A stretch of 64,000 nt of DNA, from assembly GCF_900115495.1 (NCBI RefSeq), contig NZ_FOWR01000016.1, forward strand, positions 53,007 through 117,006. The letters run 5' to 3'. Under the pieces are notes generated by a model. That model made no database searches, was not told where the DNA came from, and was given only the letters and a program-made list of their open reading frames with translations. Below, in pieces: positions 36,552 to 45,379 of the stretch (its first letter is position 1; the number at the start of each line of letters is the position of its first letter). This DNA is from Enterovibrio norvegicus DSM 15893 (lineage in GTDB: Bacteria > Pseudomonadota > Gammaproteobacteria > Enterobacterales > Vibrionaceae). The translations under genes were made by a program, and so were the position numbers.

Positions 36552-38777
36552 ATGAAATTGATAGAGCCTAACCAAGGATCGGAGCCGTCAGGTCTCGACC
36601 TAAAACGCTATCTAGGCGTTATTGCACGTTATTGGGTGCCCATCACGGCGTTTGTAGCGATCATCACCCTTATTTCAACACTGCTGATCTTGATGATCCA
36701 GCCAGTATACCGTGCAACCGCCACCTTATTGATTGAGGCGCAAGCCAGTAACGCCATTTCTATCGAAGAGGTTTATGCGCTTGATACCAGTAAGAAAGAG
36801 TATTACCAAACCCAATTCGAGATCCTTCGCTCCAACCACATCGCAGAGAATGTGATTGAGGAGTTGGGCATTGGACAAGTGCGCGAGTTCAACAATCTGG
36901 TTGGCCAACCTTCTGGCCGCGACAAGTTGCTCAGCATACTTAAAAATATTCCGTTGTTAGGCGACTACCTACCTGCAGTATCACAGCCATCAGAAGACCC
37001 AAACAGCGATGCGGCCAAGTTGGCGGTATTGCGCAAGTTCAAATCGCACATGGCGATTGAACCGATTCGAAACACACAATTAGTCAGAATCCACTTTGAT
37101 TCTGCTGACCCAATGCTAGCCGCGAAAGTGGCTAACGCGATTGGTCAGGCATATATCGAGTCAAACCTTGAAGCGAAGTTGGTGGCCACACAAACAGCCT
37201 CCATGTGGATCAATGAACGCCTTGGCGGTTTGAAAGAGAACCTTGCCGAAGCTGAAACTGCACTGACGCAATTCTTGAAACTGGAAGGCCTTATCGAGCT
37301 CAGTGATATCGATGAGCTGGCGGGCACAGAACTCACCAACCTGACCATTCGCGTCTCCGAAGCAAAAGAGCGTCGTGTTGCTGCAGAGAGCCTCTTCTCC
37401 TTGTTGCAAAACAAAGGGGCAACCGGCGATGGCTTACTGTCCGTTCCTGAAATTTCCAATCACCCACAGGTGCGTGACGTTAAAAACGCCGAAACAGATG
37501 CAGAACGTAAAGTGTCTGAAATGTCCAAACGCTATGGTCCTAAACACGACAAAATGATCCAAGCGCGTGCCCAGCTTACTGCCGTTCAAAATCGTGCAAA
37601 CACCGTCATCAGAGAGCTGGCTCGCGGCATCGAGAAAGAGCTGTCCAGTGCGCGTAAAAATGAGAAAGCACTGACGGCTGAATTAAATTCGAAGAAAGGC
37701 GAATACCAAAATATCAGTAGCAAGCGCGCGCAATATGATTCGCTCAAACGTGATGTCGAATCTAGCCGCCAGCTTTACGAAATATTCTTGAACCGCGAAA
37801 AAGAAACCAACGCCACCAGCGACTTCCAAGACGTTCAAGCACGCTTTACTGACATCGCTAAAACACCGCAGAACCCTTATCGCCCACAAACAGCGAAGCT
37901 GATCGTGATCAGTGCCGCATTCGCAGCATTGCTAGGCATAGTCTGTGCTTTCCTTGCTGATGCATACCGCAATACCATTGAAAAACCCGATGATATTGAG
38001 GAGAAGCTGGGATTGCAGCATCTAGGATTCCTGCCTCGCGTAAAGGCGCGTCGCTTTAAGAATACCCCGTTGGATCACACCTTGTATTACGATCCCGACG
38101 CCACCTTATTTAGCGAATCCGTTCGAACCATTCGCACGTCAATTCTGCTGACGCTGACTAACTCGAAACGCAATATTCTTTCTGTCACCTCTTCTCTTCC
38201 TTCAGAAGGAAAAACCACGGTGGCACTGAACCTTGCGCAATCGCTGGCAAAAATGGAACGCACACTCCTTATTGACTGTGACCTTCGTATGCCAGCCATT
38301 GGTCAACGTTATGGACTGCCTAAAAATCAACCTGGATTGACCAATTTTTTAGTCATGGGCACGGACGTGACCGAGTGTATTTTCCACGACGACATTTCTC
38401 AACTTGATGTGTTACCAGCCGGTTTACTGCCGCCTAACCCACAAGAACTGTTGAGCTCGCCGAAGTTCGCCACACTGCTTGAGCAACTAAAACTAACGTA
38501 TGACCGCATCGTTTTAGACACACCACCGATTCAGGTTGTGAGTGACAGTCTGATCTTAGGTCGACTGGCTGGCGGCATGATTTTGGTGGTGAAAGCGGAA
38601 GTGACCACCGAACAACAAATTAACCATTCAGTCGGGCAACTTGTCCGTCATGACATTCCTGTGGATGGCGTTGTACTGAACCAGCTATCAAGCAAATACG
38701 CAGAAGAAAAATACAAGCTGCACTATGGTTACTACAACAACAATACAAGGGACGAAGGAACCTTAGAGGCGAGTTAA
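36552..38777 (+). CDS. Polysaccharide copolymerase with tyrosine autokinase domain (Wzc/VpsO-like)
   Basis: 741 residues. A Wzz domain with two membrane helices (about 31–53, ITAFVAIITLISTLLILMIQ, and 447–468, LIVISAAFAALLGIVCAFLA) flanks a long periplasmic coiled coil. The cytoplasmic bacterial tyrosine kinase has Walker A SLPSEGKTTVALNLA (about 548), Walker A' LLIDCDLRMPAIGQ and Walker B YDRIVLDTPP. The C-terminal tail is tyrosine-rich (YAEEKYKLHYGYYNNN), the expected autophosphorylation cluster. It controls chain length and export in Wzx/Wzy systems by phosphorylation cycling. A cognate Wzb-type phosphatase was not seen in the window. Confidence 0.94.
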   Translation: MKLIEPNQGSEPSGLDLKRYLGVIARYWVPITAFVAIITLISTLLILMIQPVYRATATLLIEAQASNAISIEEVYALDTSKKEYYQTQFEILRSNHIAENVIEELGIGQVREFNNLVGQPSGRDKLLSILKNIPLLGDYLPAVSQPSEDPNSDAAKLAVLRKFKSHMAIEPIRNTQLVRIHFDSADPMLAAKVANAIGQAYIESNLEAKLVATQTASMWINERLGGLKENLAEAETALTQFLKLEGLIELSDIDELAGTELTNLTIRVSEAKERRVAAESLFSLLQNKGATGDGLLSVPEISNHPQVRDVKNAETDAERKVSEMSKRYGPKHDKMIQARAQLTAVQNRANTVIRELARGIEKELSSARKNEKALTAELNSKKGEYQNISSKRAQYDSLKRDVESSRQLYEIFLNREKETNATSDFQDVQARFTDIAKTPQNPYRPQTAKLIVISAAFAALLGIVCAFLADAYRNTIEKPDDIEEKLGLQHLGFLPRVKARRFKNTPLDHTLYYDPDATLFSESVRTIRTSILLTLTNSKRNILSVTSSLPSEGKTTVALNLAQSLAKMERTLLIDCDLRMPAIGQRYGLPKNQPGLTNFLVMGTDVTECIFHDDISQLDVLPAGLLPPNPQELLSSPKFATLLEQLKLTYDRIVLDTPPIQVVSDSLILGRLAGGMILVVKAEVTTEQQINHSVGQLVRHDIPVDGVVLNQLSSKYAEEKYKLHYGYYNNNTRDEGTLEAS

Positions 38778-38809
38778 GCACCTCAAGGTAATAAGGAAAT
38801 ACCATAATA

Positions 38810-39781
38810 ATGAAAACAAGTTTTGATGTATTTAACGGCGATGCCGATGGGATTTGTGCACTGATCCAACTCCGACTTGCGACCCCCAAGAACAGCAAAT
38901 TGATCACGGGCGTAAAGCGAGATATCGCCTTACTCAAACAAGTGGATCCCGCCGTGGCACAAGATGTCACCGTGTTAGACGTGGCGATGGGAAAGAACCG
39001 CGCAGCATTGGACAATTTATTGTCTCAAGGTGTGCGCGTGTTCTACGTGGATCATCACAACCCCGATGAGATCCCAGAACACAACGCGCTGACGACGCAC
39101 ATCAACACCGCAGCCAACACCTGCACCAGCCTGATTGTCGATAAATTGCTCAAAGGCAAGTATCGCGAATGGGCATTGGTGGGCGCTTATGGCGACAATT
39201 TGTTTGCCGTCGCAGATACCTTGGCGAACAAAACTGGGCTAAGCGACGCAGACAAAGAGAAGCTCAAGCAGTTTGGTACCTACCTAAACTACAACGGCTA
39301 TGGCGCCTCTTTGGCTGATTTACTGTTTTCACCCGCAGAGCTCTACCGCCTTCTTGCGCCTTATCCTTCACCGTTCAATTTTATCGCCGAACGCCCTGAT
39401 GTGTATTCCACGTTAGAGCAAGGCTATTTGAGCGATTCCGAGAAAGCCGCATCGATTGTGCCTATTTCTGAAGAAGCGGGATCAAGCGTGTTTATGCTGC
39501 CCGATGAAGCATGGGCGCGACGCATCAGCGGCGTGTTCTCCAACGATTTAGCCAACCAAGACCCTGCCCGTGCAAATGCCGTGATTACAGCAAAAGCCGA
39601 TGGCAACTACTTGGTCAGCATTCGCGCGCCACTCAAGAACCGCATCGGCGCCGACGAACTCGCTGCGAAGTTCCCAACAGGGGGCGGACGCAAAGCAGCC
39701 GCAGGTATCAACGCACTACCTGCAGAACAACTATCTGAATTTATCAATGCGTTCCACCAGCAATATTTGCTGGCAACGTAA
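38810..39781 (+). CDS. DHH-family phosphoesterase, candidate PAP phosphatase
   Basis: 323 residues. The DHH domain shows the metal-ligand motif [14 protein letters not shown] (D6, D11, D13) and DHHNPDE (D81-H82-H83). The DHHA1 end has GGGRKAAAG (291–299), with Arg where related NrnA-type enzymes usually have His. NrnA/Oap members of this superfamily hydrolyse 3'-phosphoadenosine-5'-phosphate (PAP) and short oligoribonucleotides. The gene lies between the tyrosine kinase and cysD, 14 nt before cysD, in a locus that also has a sulfotransferase-like gene. Sulfotransferases release PAP, which inhibits them, so I infer a PAP-clearing role replacing CysQ. Function is not shown by sequence alone; a nanoRNase is the alternative. 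Confidence 0.82.
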   Translation: MKTSFDVFNGDADGICALIQLRLATPKNSKLITGVKRDIALLKQVDPAVAQDVTVLDVAMGKNRAALDNLLSQGVRVFYVDHHNPDEIPEHNALTTHINTAANTCTSLIVDKLLKGKYREWALVGAYGDNLFAVADTLANKTGLSDADKEKLKQFGTYLNYNGYGASLADLLFSPAELYRLLAPYPSPFNFIAERPDVYSTLEQGYLSDSEKAASIVPISEEAGSSVFMLPDEAWARRISGVFSNDLANQDPARANAVITAKADGNYLVSIRAPLKNRIGADELAAKFPTGGGRKAAAGINALPAEQLSEFINAFHQQYLLAT

Positions 39782-39794
39782 GAAGGGACTGAAC

Positions 39795-40712
39795 ATGGTG
39801 GACAAGATTTCGCTGAACCAAACCCATTTGAAACAACTCGAGAACGAGTCGATTCATATCATTCGAGAAGTCGCCGCAGAGTTTGATAACCCTGTGATGC
39901 TTTACTCGATTGGTAAGGATTCGGCCGTCATGCTCCACCTAGCGATGAAAGCATTTTATCCAGGTAAGCCACCTTTCCCTCTGCTCCATGTCGATACCAC
40001 GTGGAAGTTTAAGGAAATGATTACCTTCCGTGATGAGTTCACCAAAAAGCACGGATTAGATTTGAAAGTTCACATCAACCAAGACGGTGTGGACATGAAC
40101 ATTAGCCCCTTTGAGCATGGCAGTGCGAAACACACTGACATCATGAAAACCCAAGGCTTAAAACAGGCGCTGAACCAATACGGTTTCGATGCCGCATTCG
40201 GCGGCGCTCGCCGTGATGAAGAAAAAAGCCGCGCCAAAGAGCGAGTCTATTCGTTCCGCGACAAACACCACCGTTGGGATCCTAAAAACCAACGTCCAGA
40301 GCTGTGGGATACCTACAACGGCCGAGTGAACAAAGGCGAGAGCATCCGTGTATTCCCGCTTTCAAACTGGACCGAACTGGATATCTGGCAATACATCTAT
40401 ATGGAAAACATCGAAATCGTTCCACTCTACTTCTCAGAGAAGCGCCCAGTGGTTGAGCGTGATGGCACCTTGATCATGGTCGATGACGATCGCATGCCGC
40501 TTGAAGATGGTGAAAAGCCTGAAATGAAGTCGGTGCGCTTTCGCACCTTGGGCTGTTACCCACTGACAGGTGCAGTGGAGTCAACGGCGGCAACATTGCC
40601 TGAAATCATCCAGGAAATGTTGCTCACCAAGACGTCAGAGCGTCAAGGCCGTGTGATTGACCATGACCAAGCGGGCTCAATGGAGCAGAAAAAACGAGAA
40701 GGCTACTTCTAA
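39795..40712 (+). CDS. cysD: Sulfate adenylyltransferase subunit 2
   Basis: 305 residues from the ATG at 39795 (AAGGGA upstream); an in-frame extension begins inside the previous gene and is not credible. CysD is the ATP-pyrophosphatase catalytic subunit that makes adenosine-5'-phosphosulfate from sulfate and ATP. The PP-loop is [16 protein letters not shown] and the family motifs [31 protein letters not shown] and [12 protein letters not shown] are intact, so it should be active. It is paired with cysN 54 nt downstream. Being inside a polysaccharide locus suggests it supplies activated sulfate for sugar sulfation rather than cysteine synthesis. Whether another cysDN exists elsewhere cannot be seen. 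Confidence 0.96.
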   Translation: MVDKISLNQTHLKQLENESIHIIREVAAEFDNPVMLYSIGKDSAVMLHLAMKAFYPGKPPFPLLHVDTTWKFKEMITFRDEFTKKHGLDLKVHINQDGVDMNISPFEHGSAKHTDIMKTQGLKQALNQYGFDAAFGGARRDEEKSRAKERVYSFRDKHHRWDPKNQRPELWDTYNGRVNKGESIRVFPLSNWTELDIWQYIYMENIEIVPLYFSEKRPVVERDGTLIMVDDDRMPLEDGEKPEMKSVRFRTLGCYPLTGAVESTAATLPEIIQEMLLTKTSERQGRVIDHDQAGSMEQKKREGYF

Positions 40713-40766
40713 CAAAGCCTCACTATTACCCATTTAGATTATTGCTTGCCTGCAAAGGAGTGACTC

Positions 40767-42176
40767 ATGAGCCACAGCTCAGATTTGATAGCATCAGATA
40801 TTGAAGCGTATCTTCACCAGCACGAAAACAAAGACCTGCTGCGCCTACTTACGTGTGGCAGCGTGGATGACGGTAAATCCACCTTGATCGGACGCCTATT
40901 GTTCGACACCAAGTTGATCTTCGAAGATCACCTCTCAAGCCTTCATAAAGACAACGCGCGCGTCGGTAATGCAGGCGAAAGTCTTGACCTCGCATTGCTG
41001 GTCGATGGCCTGCAATCAGAGCGCGAGCAAGGCATCACCATTGACGTTGCTTACCGTTATTTCTCAACAGAAAAGCGTAAGTTCATCATTGCTGACTGCC
41101 CAGGGCACGAACAGTACACTCGAAACATGGCCACCGGTGCATCGAACTGCGAACTCGCGATTGTAATGGTTGATGCGCGCAAAGGCTTGCTCACGCAAAC
41201 GCGTCGTCACAGCTACATCGTTAGCAAGCTAGGCATTCGCCACGTGGTGGTTGCGATCAATAAAATGGACTTGGTGGATTTCGACGAAACCGTCTTTGAG
41301 AATATCAAAGCGGAATACCAAGCCATGGCGACACAACTCGGCATCAAAGACGTTCAATATGTGCCTATCTCTGCGCTGGATGGGGACAATGTGGTTTCCG
41401 CGAGCAAAAGCATGCCTTGGTATAAAGGCTTACCAATGATGGGCATGCTAGAAGCCGTTGAGATCAGCCGTGACCAAAACCTCGAATTGATGCGCTTCCC
41501 CGTGCAATACGTCAACCGCCCTAACCTTGATTTTCGTGGTTACTGCGGCACATTAGCGTCGGGCATTTTACGTAAAGGTGATGAAGTGATGGCACTGCCA
41601 TCCGGCCAAACCAGCACGGTTACCAGCATTGTGACTTACGACGGCGAACTTGATGCCGTTGCGCCCAACAACGCCGTGACCGTCACACTCGCTGATGAAA
41701 TTGATATTTCGCGTGGCGACATGATCACCCATGCCGACACGGCACCAGAGCTCACAGATCATCTTTCGGCGTCACTGGTATGGATGGCACAAGACGCGCT
41801 GAAAACAGGCCGCGACTATGACTTCAAATTTGCCAGCCATAGCCTGACCGGGCACGTGACGAAGGTGAATCACAAGATTGATATCAATACGTTTGAAGAG
41901 CTCTCTTCTGATGCACTCGCACTCAACGAAATTGGCGTTGTCGATTTGCACTTGAATGCCCCTGTCGCTGCGGACAACTACGCCTCAGTGAAGAAAACAG
42001 GTGCCTTTATCATTATCGACAGGCTCACCAATATCACGATTGCAGCAGGCATGGTTGAAGCGCTGCACACGCAAAAAGAAGCGAAAGCGACACGCCAATA
42101 CACAGACGCAGAAATTGCGCTGAACCGCTACATTCGCGAAAACTTCCCTGAGTGGGAAGCGAAGTCAGTCGAATAA
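40767..42176 (+). CDS. cysN: Sulfate adenylyltransferase subunit 1 (GTPase)
   Basis: 469 residues, an EF-Tu-like GTPase that drives APS synthesis by CysD. G1 is GSVDDGKST (31–39), G3 DCPGHEQYTRNMATGASN, and G4 INKMD; two beta-barrel domains follow. The length equals stand-alone CysN; there is no C-terminal APS kinase (CysC) fusion and no separate cysC in the window, so conversion of APS to PAPS must rely on a gene elsewhere. The ribosome site AAGGAG is strong. Confidence 0.97.
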   Translation: MSHSSDLIASDIEAYLHQHENKDLLRLLTCGSVDDGKSTLIGRLLFDTKLIFEDHLSSLHKDNARVGNAGESLDLALLVDGLQSEREQGITIDVAYRYFSTEKRKFIIADCPGHEQYTRNMATGASNCELAIVMVDARKGLLTQTRRHSYIVSKLGIRHVVVAINKMDLVDFDETVFENIKAEYQAMATQLGIKDVQYVPISALDGDNVVSASKSMPWYKGLPMMGMLEAVEISRDQNLELMRFPVQYVNRPNLDFRGYCGTLASGILRKGDEVMALPSGQTSTVTSIVTYDGELDAVAPNNAVTVTLADEIDISRGDMITHADTAPELTDHLSASLVWMAQDALKTGRDYDFKFASHSLTGHVTKVNHKIDINTFEELSSDALALNEIGVVDLHLNAPVAADNYASVKKTGAFIIIDRLTNITIAAGMVEALHTQKEAKATRQYTDAEIALNRYIRENFPEWEAKSVE

Positions 42177-42202
42177 GACGACGAGCGAGAGGAAGGGAAA
42201 CG

Positions 42203-43300
42203 GTGAACAGCATAGCGTGCGATGCCAACAGGGAGAATACGGCGACAATGAGCGTGAAAGTACTTCATATCATTAATGATCTGTCTCGAAATGGCGGCGC
42301 TCAGCGGTTTGTGATTGATTTGGTTTCACCTCCGCCGCAAGGCTATGACATCCGCGTTATCACGCTCGAAGATACCAATGATTTTTGCGAAGAATTGGAA
42401 GCACTCGGCGTGAGGTGCGATGTGTGGGAGCACCTGTCATGGAAGGAAAAGTGGCAGGCTTTGCGCTGGCCAGACGTGATTCATGGTCACCTTTTCCCTT
42501 CAATATACCTCGCGTTAGCGGCATTTGGTAAAAAGCGCGTTCAGACCGAACACGCGACCCACAACCGTCGACGTGATCATGTCTGGATGAAGCCGCTCGA
42601 GTTGTTTCTTTATTGGCGCTATCACGTCACCGTGTGCATCACTGAACAAGTGAAAGACGCACTGGAAGATTTTTTGCCACAGTATAAAAAGCACTATCGT
42701 GTTATTTTTAACGGCGTCGATCTGACCAAGTATCCATTAAACGTCAAATCGCAGCCTGCGCCTGAACAGCCGCGTCGCATTGGCATGGTGGGACGGTTTC
42801 ATGCCTACAAAGACCACCCAACGGTGATCCGCGCCTTGGCTGAATTGCCTGAGCACTACGAACTGCACTTTGCAGGTGATGGTGATCGTCGTGACGAATA
42901 CATGGCGTTGGTAAAGGAGTTAGAGCTAGAAAACCGCGTCATTTTTCATGGTGTGTTAACGGACATTCCCGCGTTTTTAGATTCGCTCGACCTGTACGTA
43001 CAAAGTTCTAGCGTAGAAGGGTTTGGCTTGGCTGCCGTTGAAGGCATGGCGGCAGGTTTGCCAGTGCTGGCAAGCAATGTTCCAGGCCTTAGCGAAGTCA
43101 TGGGCGATGAACGTTATTTGTTCGAGCTTGGCAATGCACACGCATTAGCATCGGCCATTCAGCGCCTGTGCGAGGACGATAGCACGTACCAAATCGCATC
43201 TGAATATGCGGTCTCTCGTTGCCAGGTATTTACGCTTGATGCCTTCCGCACGCATTACTATCAAACATATCAAGGATTGGTAGATGGCACGGTCAGTTGA
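42203..43300 (+). CDS. GT4-family glycosyltransferase
   Basis: About 365 residues from GTG 42203 (GGAAGGG upstream); ATG 42248 gives the more typical N-terminus MSVKVLHIINDLSRNGGAQR and is a close alternative. GT-B fold: the N-terminal Rossmann half has the GGAQRF loop, and the C-terminal half has RRIGMVGRFHAYKDHPTVIR and the nucleotide-sugar motif EGFGLAAVEGMAAGLPVLAS (the E-x7-E signature). It is predicted to add one sugar to the lipid-linked repeat unit on the cytoplasmic face. Donor and linkage cannot be told. It overlaps the following gene by 17 nt. Confidence 0.92.
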   Translation: MNSIACDANRENTATMSVKVLHIINDLSRNGGAQRFVIDLVSPPPQGYDIRVITLEDTNDFCEELEALGVRCDVWEHLSWKEKWQALRWPDVIHGHLFPSIYLALAAFGKKRVQTEHATHNRRRDHVWMKPLELFLYWRYHVTVCITEQVKDALEDFLPQYKKHYRVIFNGVDLTKYPLNVKSQPAPEQPRRIGMVGRFHAYKDHPTVIRALAELPEHYELHFAGDGDRRDEYMALVKELELENRVIFHGVLTDIPAFLDSLDLYVQSSSVEGFGLAAVEGMAAGLPVLASNVPGLSEVMGDERYLFELGNAHALASAIQRLCEDDSTYQIASEYAVSRCQVFTLDAFRTHYYQTYQGLVDGTVS

Positions 43301-44567
43301 GCATCTTGCTGCGTTTGCAGTCATCCTTTTCTTTGTCCCGTTAAAAACCAATCTCTCGGGCATTGAACTGTATATTGCCGATCTCATTGGCATTGCATCG
43401 CTAGGCGTGATGGGTATTGCGACTACCCGCGGGCGCTTGTACCACTCAACCATCCAAGCCTCTAGCTTCATTTTCTTGTTTGTACTTTACATATTACTGG
43501 TAGGCACACTCAGTGATGCCCCTGCCAAGTTTGTGCTTATCGAAATGGTGCAATGGCTGTCTGTCGCTGCATTCTTAGGGATGTTGCATCAAGCGGGTTT
43601 ACTGGCATCACCTCGGTTTCTCTCGCTCGTGGCCTTGTATGCCTTGGCGGGCTCGTTGTATACCGCGGCTTGGCACTTAGCACAACCCGGCATGCCCGAT
43701 TTCAAGCAACTTGCCAACACCAAATACTTTTTTGGGTTTACCTGTGCAATGCTCTACTTGCTACGCCAACACATCAGTTATAGCCGGGTTTTATTTGCGA
43801 TCGCATTTGTTCTATTGGTGATGTCAGAAGAGCGCAAAGCATTGTTAGGTGTCGTCATGATGATTGCCTGTGATCAGCTTTTTTGTCAGCAAACCCATCA
43901 CCAAAGAGAGCGAACCACACGTGTCGCCCTCATTACCTTCATGCTATTTGGTGGGCTATTAGCGGCCTTCTCAGTTTGGTATATGGTCGGGCTTAACAAC
44001 ATCTTAGATACCCTTGAATTTACGCGGTTCGACATTCTGTTTGCGGACCAACAAGCGGCACAATGGGATTCTGAACTTTGGCGAAAACTGCTGCTCGCAA
44101 ACGGCTTTTCACTCTTTCAAGAAAATCCGATTTTCGGCGTTGGCCCTAAGATGCTCCCTGCACACATTGCGCCCTACTTCCAAAATGAAGTCTTGGCCAT
44201 TTACACCCACAACTTTGCACTGGATGTGGCCGTTGAATATGGTGCCGTTGGTCTGTCCATTTTAATTGGCGGCTTCCTGATTGCACTCATGCGCCTTTTC
44301 CGCGCTCGCATGGAAAATCCCGTTGCCTTCCTATTAGGGGTATACATTCTTTCTATGGTGTTATTTGTTGCCGTAAACAGCACCATCATGTTGATGTTCT
44401 TATTACCCTTATTTATCAATGTTCGCAGTGAATCTTTCGCACAACGTCTCTCTCAGAAAACAAGCCGTTATCGTGCTGTTTCAACGAATCGCGAGTCAAC
44501 ACCCTCATCGTTCCCGACGAGTGCATCCATTATCATAGACCCAATCCCCCCTCACGAGGAGAAGTAA
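43284..44567 (+). CDS. Wzy-like polysaccharide polymerase / O-antigen ligase-family membrane protein
   Basis: 427 residues with about 10–12 membrane helices (AAFAVILFFVPLK, FIFLFVLYILLVG, FLLGVYILSMVLFVAVNSTI). A large periplasmic loop between about 215 and 310 contains NPIFGVGPKMLP, resembling the GxG-containing Wzy_C loop of ligases and polymerases. In this Wzx/Wzy locus with no other candidate it is the probable polymerase joining repeat units in the periplasm. The start has AAGGA upstream and lies inside the 3' end of the GT gene. Sequence conservation in this family is low, so the call rests on topology and context. Confidence 0.82.
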   Translation: MARSVEHLAAFAVILFFVPLKTNLSGIELYIADLIGIASLGVMGIATTRGRLYHSTIQASSFIFLFVLYILLVGTLSDAPAKFVLIEMVQWLSVAAFLGMLHQAGLLASPRFLSLVALYALAGSLYTAAWHLAQPGMPDFKQLANTKYFFGFTCAMLYLLRQHISYSRVLFAIAFVLLVMSEERKALLGVVMMIACDQLFCQQTHHQRERTTRVALITFMLFGGLLAAFSVWYMVGLNNILDTLEFTRFDILFADQQAAQWDSELWRKLLLANGFSLFQENPIFGVGPKMLPAHIAPYFQNEVLAIYTHNFALDVAVEYGAVGLSILIGGFLIALMRLFRARMENPVAFLLGVYILSMVLFVAVNSTIMLMFLLPLFINVRSESFAQRLSQKTSRYRAVSTNRESTPSSFPTSASIIIDPIPPHEEK

Positions 44568-45379
44568 TGAAGTTCAGCCTTGCCCGACAACGCGCGTTTG
44601 ACCAAACACTGCGAGAGCCTAATTTTGTGTTGGTGTACCAAATGGGTAAAGTTGGCTCATCCTCCATTGAGGCATCGTTAGAGCATTGCAACATTCCAAG
44701 CTGGCACATTCATACCTTCGACGATAACGAAGAATTTCAGATGTACCGCAATACGTCCGATGTAGGCTGTTTCTTTGATTGGCACATCCGCGCAGCTTAC
44801 CGACTCACGCTCGCGCACAGACTGCGTATACTCAAAAAGCGCGATCATATTAAGATCATCACGCTTGTTCGTGATCCTGTTGCCACCGTGGTTTCACGCT
44901 TTTTCCAAGACCTTCACATTCAATTGATCGAAGGAAAGAAAAACAATGCCATTCATGGCGACATGGATGCCACCCTCAACCACCTCATCGATGCGTTTGA
45001 TAACAAGCTGCGCCATGACTATTTCACAGAATGGTTCGACCGAGAGCTAAAGCGTCAGTTTGGCGTAGATGTGATGCCACACCTAACGGATGCGACGCAA
45101 ACACATTGGCGGATTCAAGAAAATGGTTGTGATGTGCTGCTAATGAAATGCGAAGCCATCAACCAATCCGCAGAGGCATTAGGGGCGTTTTTGGATCAAA
45201 CGGATTTCTCACTGCAATCAAGCAATGAGGCCTCCAACAAATGGTACTCAGCCTTGTATCAACGTTTCAAAGAGACGTACCCGTTCGAGCGTTTGTTCAG
45301 CCTTTACGACGCGCCGATTTACAAGGCCGTTTATAGCGACGATGAAATCGCACGCTTTAAGCAAAAGTGGGGACACTAA
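44567..45379 (+). CDS. NKWYS-family capsular polysaccharide protein, probable sulfotransferase
   Basis: 270 residues. It carries the NKWYS motif (224–228) that names the 'putative capsular polysaccharide synthesis protein' family. It also shows the two PAPS-binding elements of sulfotransferases: a 5'-phosphosulfate P-loop QMGKVGSSSIEASLE (25–39, Lys28) and a 3'-phosphate loop TLVRDPVATVVSRFF (99–113, Arg102, Ser110). Conserved His47 and His49 in SWHIHTFDD may serve catalysis. No membrane helix or signal is present, so sulfation would be cytoplasmic. The operon includes cysD and cysN. I infer transfer of sulfate from PAPS to a sugar of the repeat unit. Start follows GAGGAG. Confidence 0.82.
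   Translation: MKFSLARQRAFDQTLREPNFVLVYQMGKVGSSSIEASLEHCNIPSWHIHTFDDNEEFQMYRNTSDVGCFFDWHIRAAYRLTLAHRLRILKKRDHIKIITLVRDPVATVVSRFFQDLHIQLIEGKKNNAIHGDMDATLNHLIDAFDNKLRHDYFTEWFDRELKRQFGVDVMPHLTDATQTHWRIQENGCDVLLMKCEAINQSAEALGAFLDQTDFSLQSSNEASNKWYSALYQRFKETYPFERLFSLYDAPIYKAVYSDDEIARFKQKWGH

Noticed and set aside
39600..39794. In-frame 65-codon extension of cysD
   Set aside because: It lies inside the DHH gene; the ATG at 39795 has a ribosome site and matches the CysD N-terminus.
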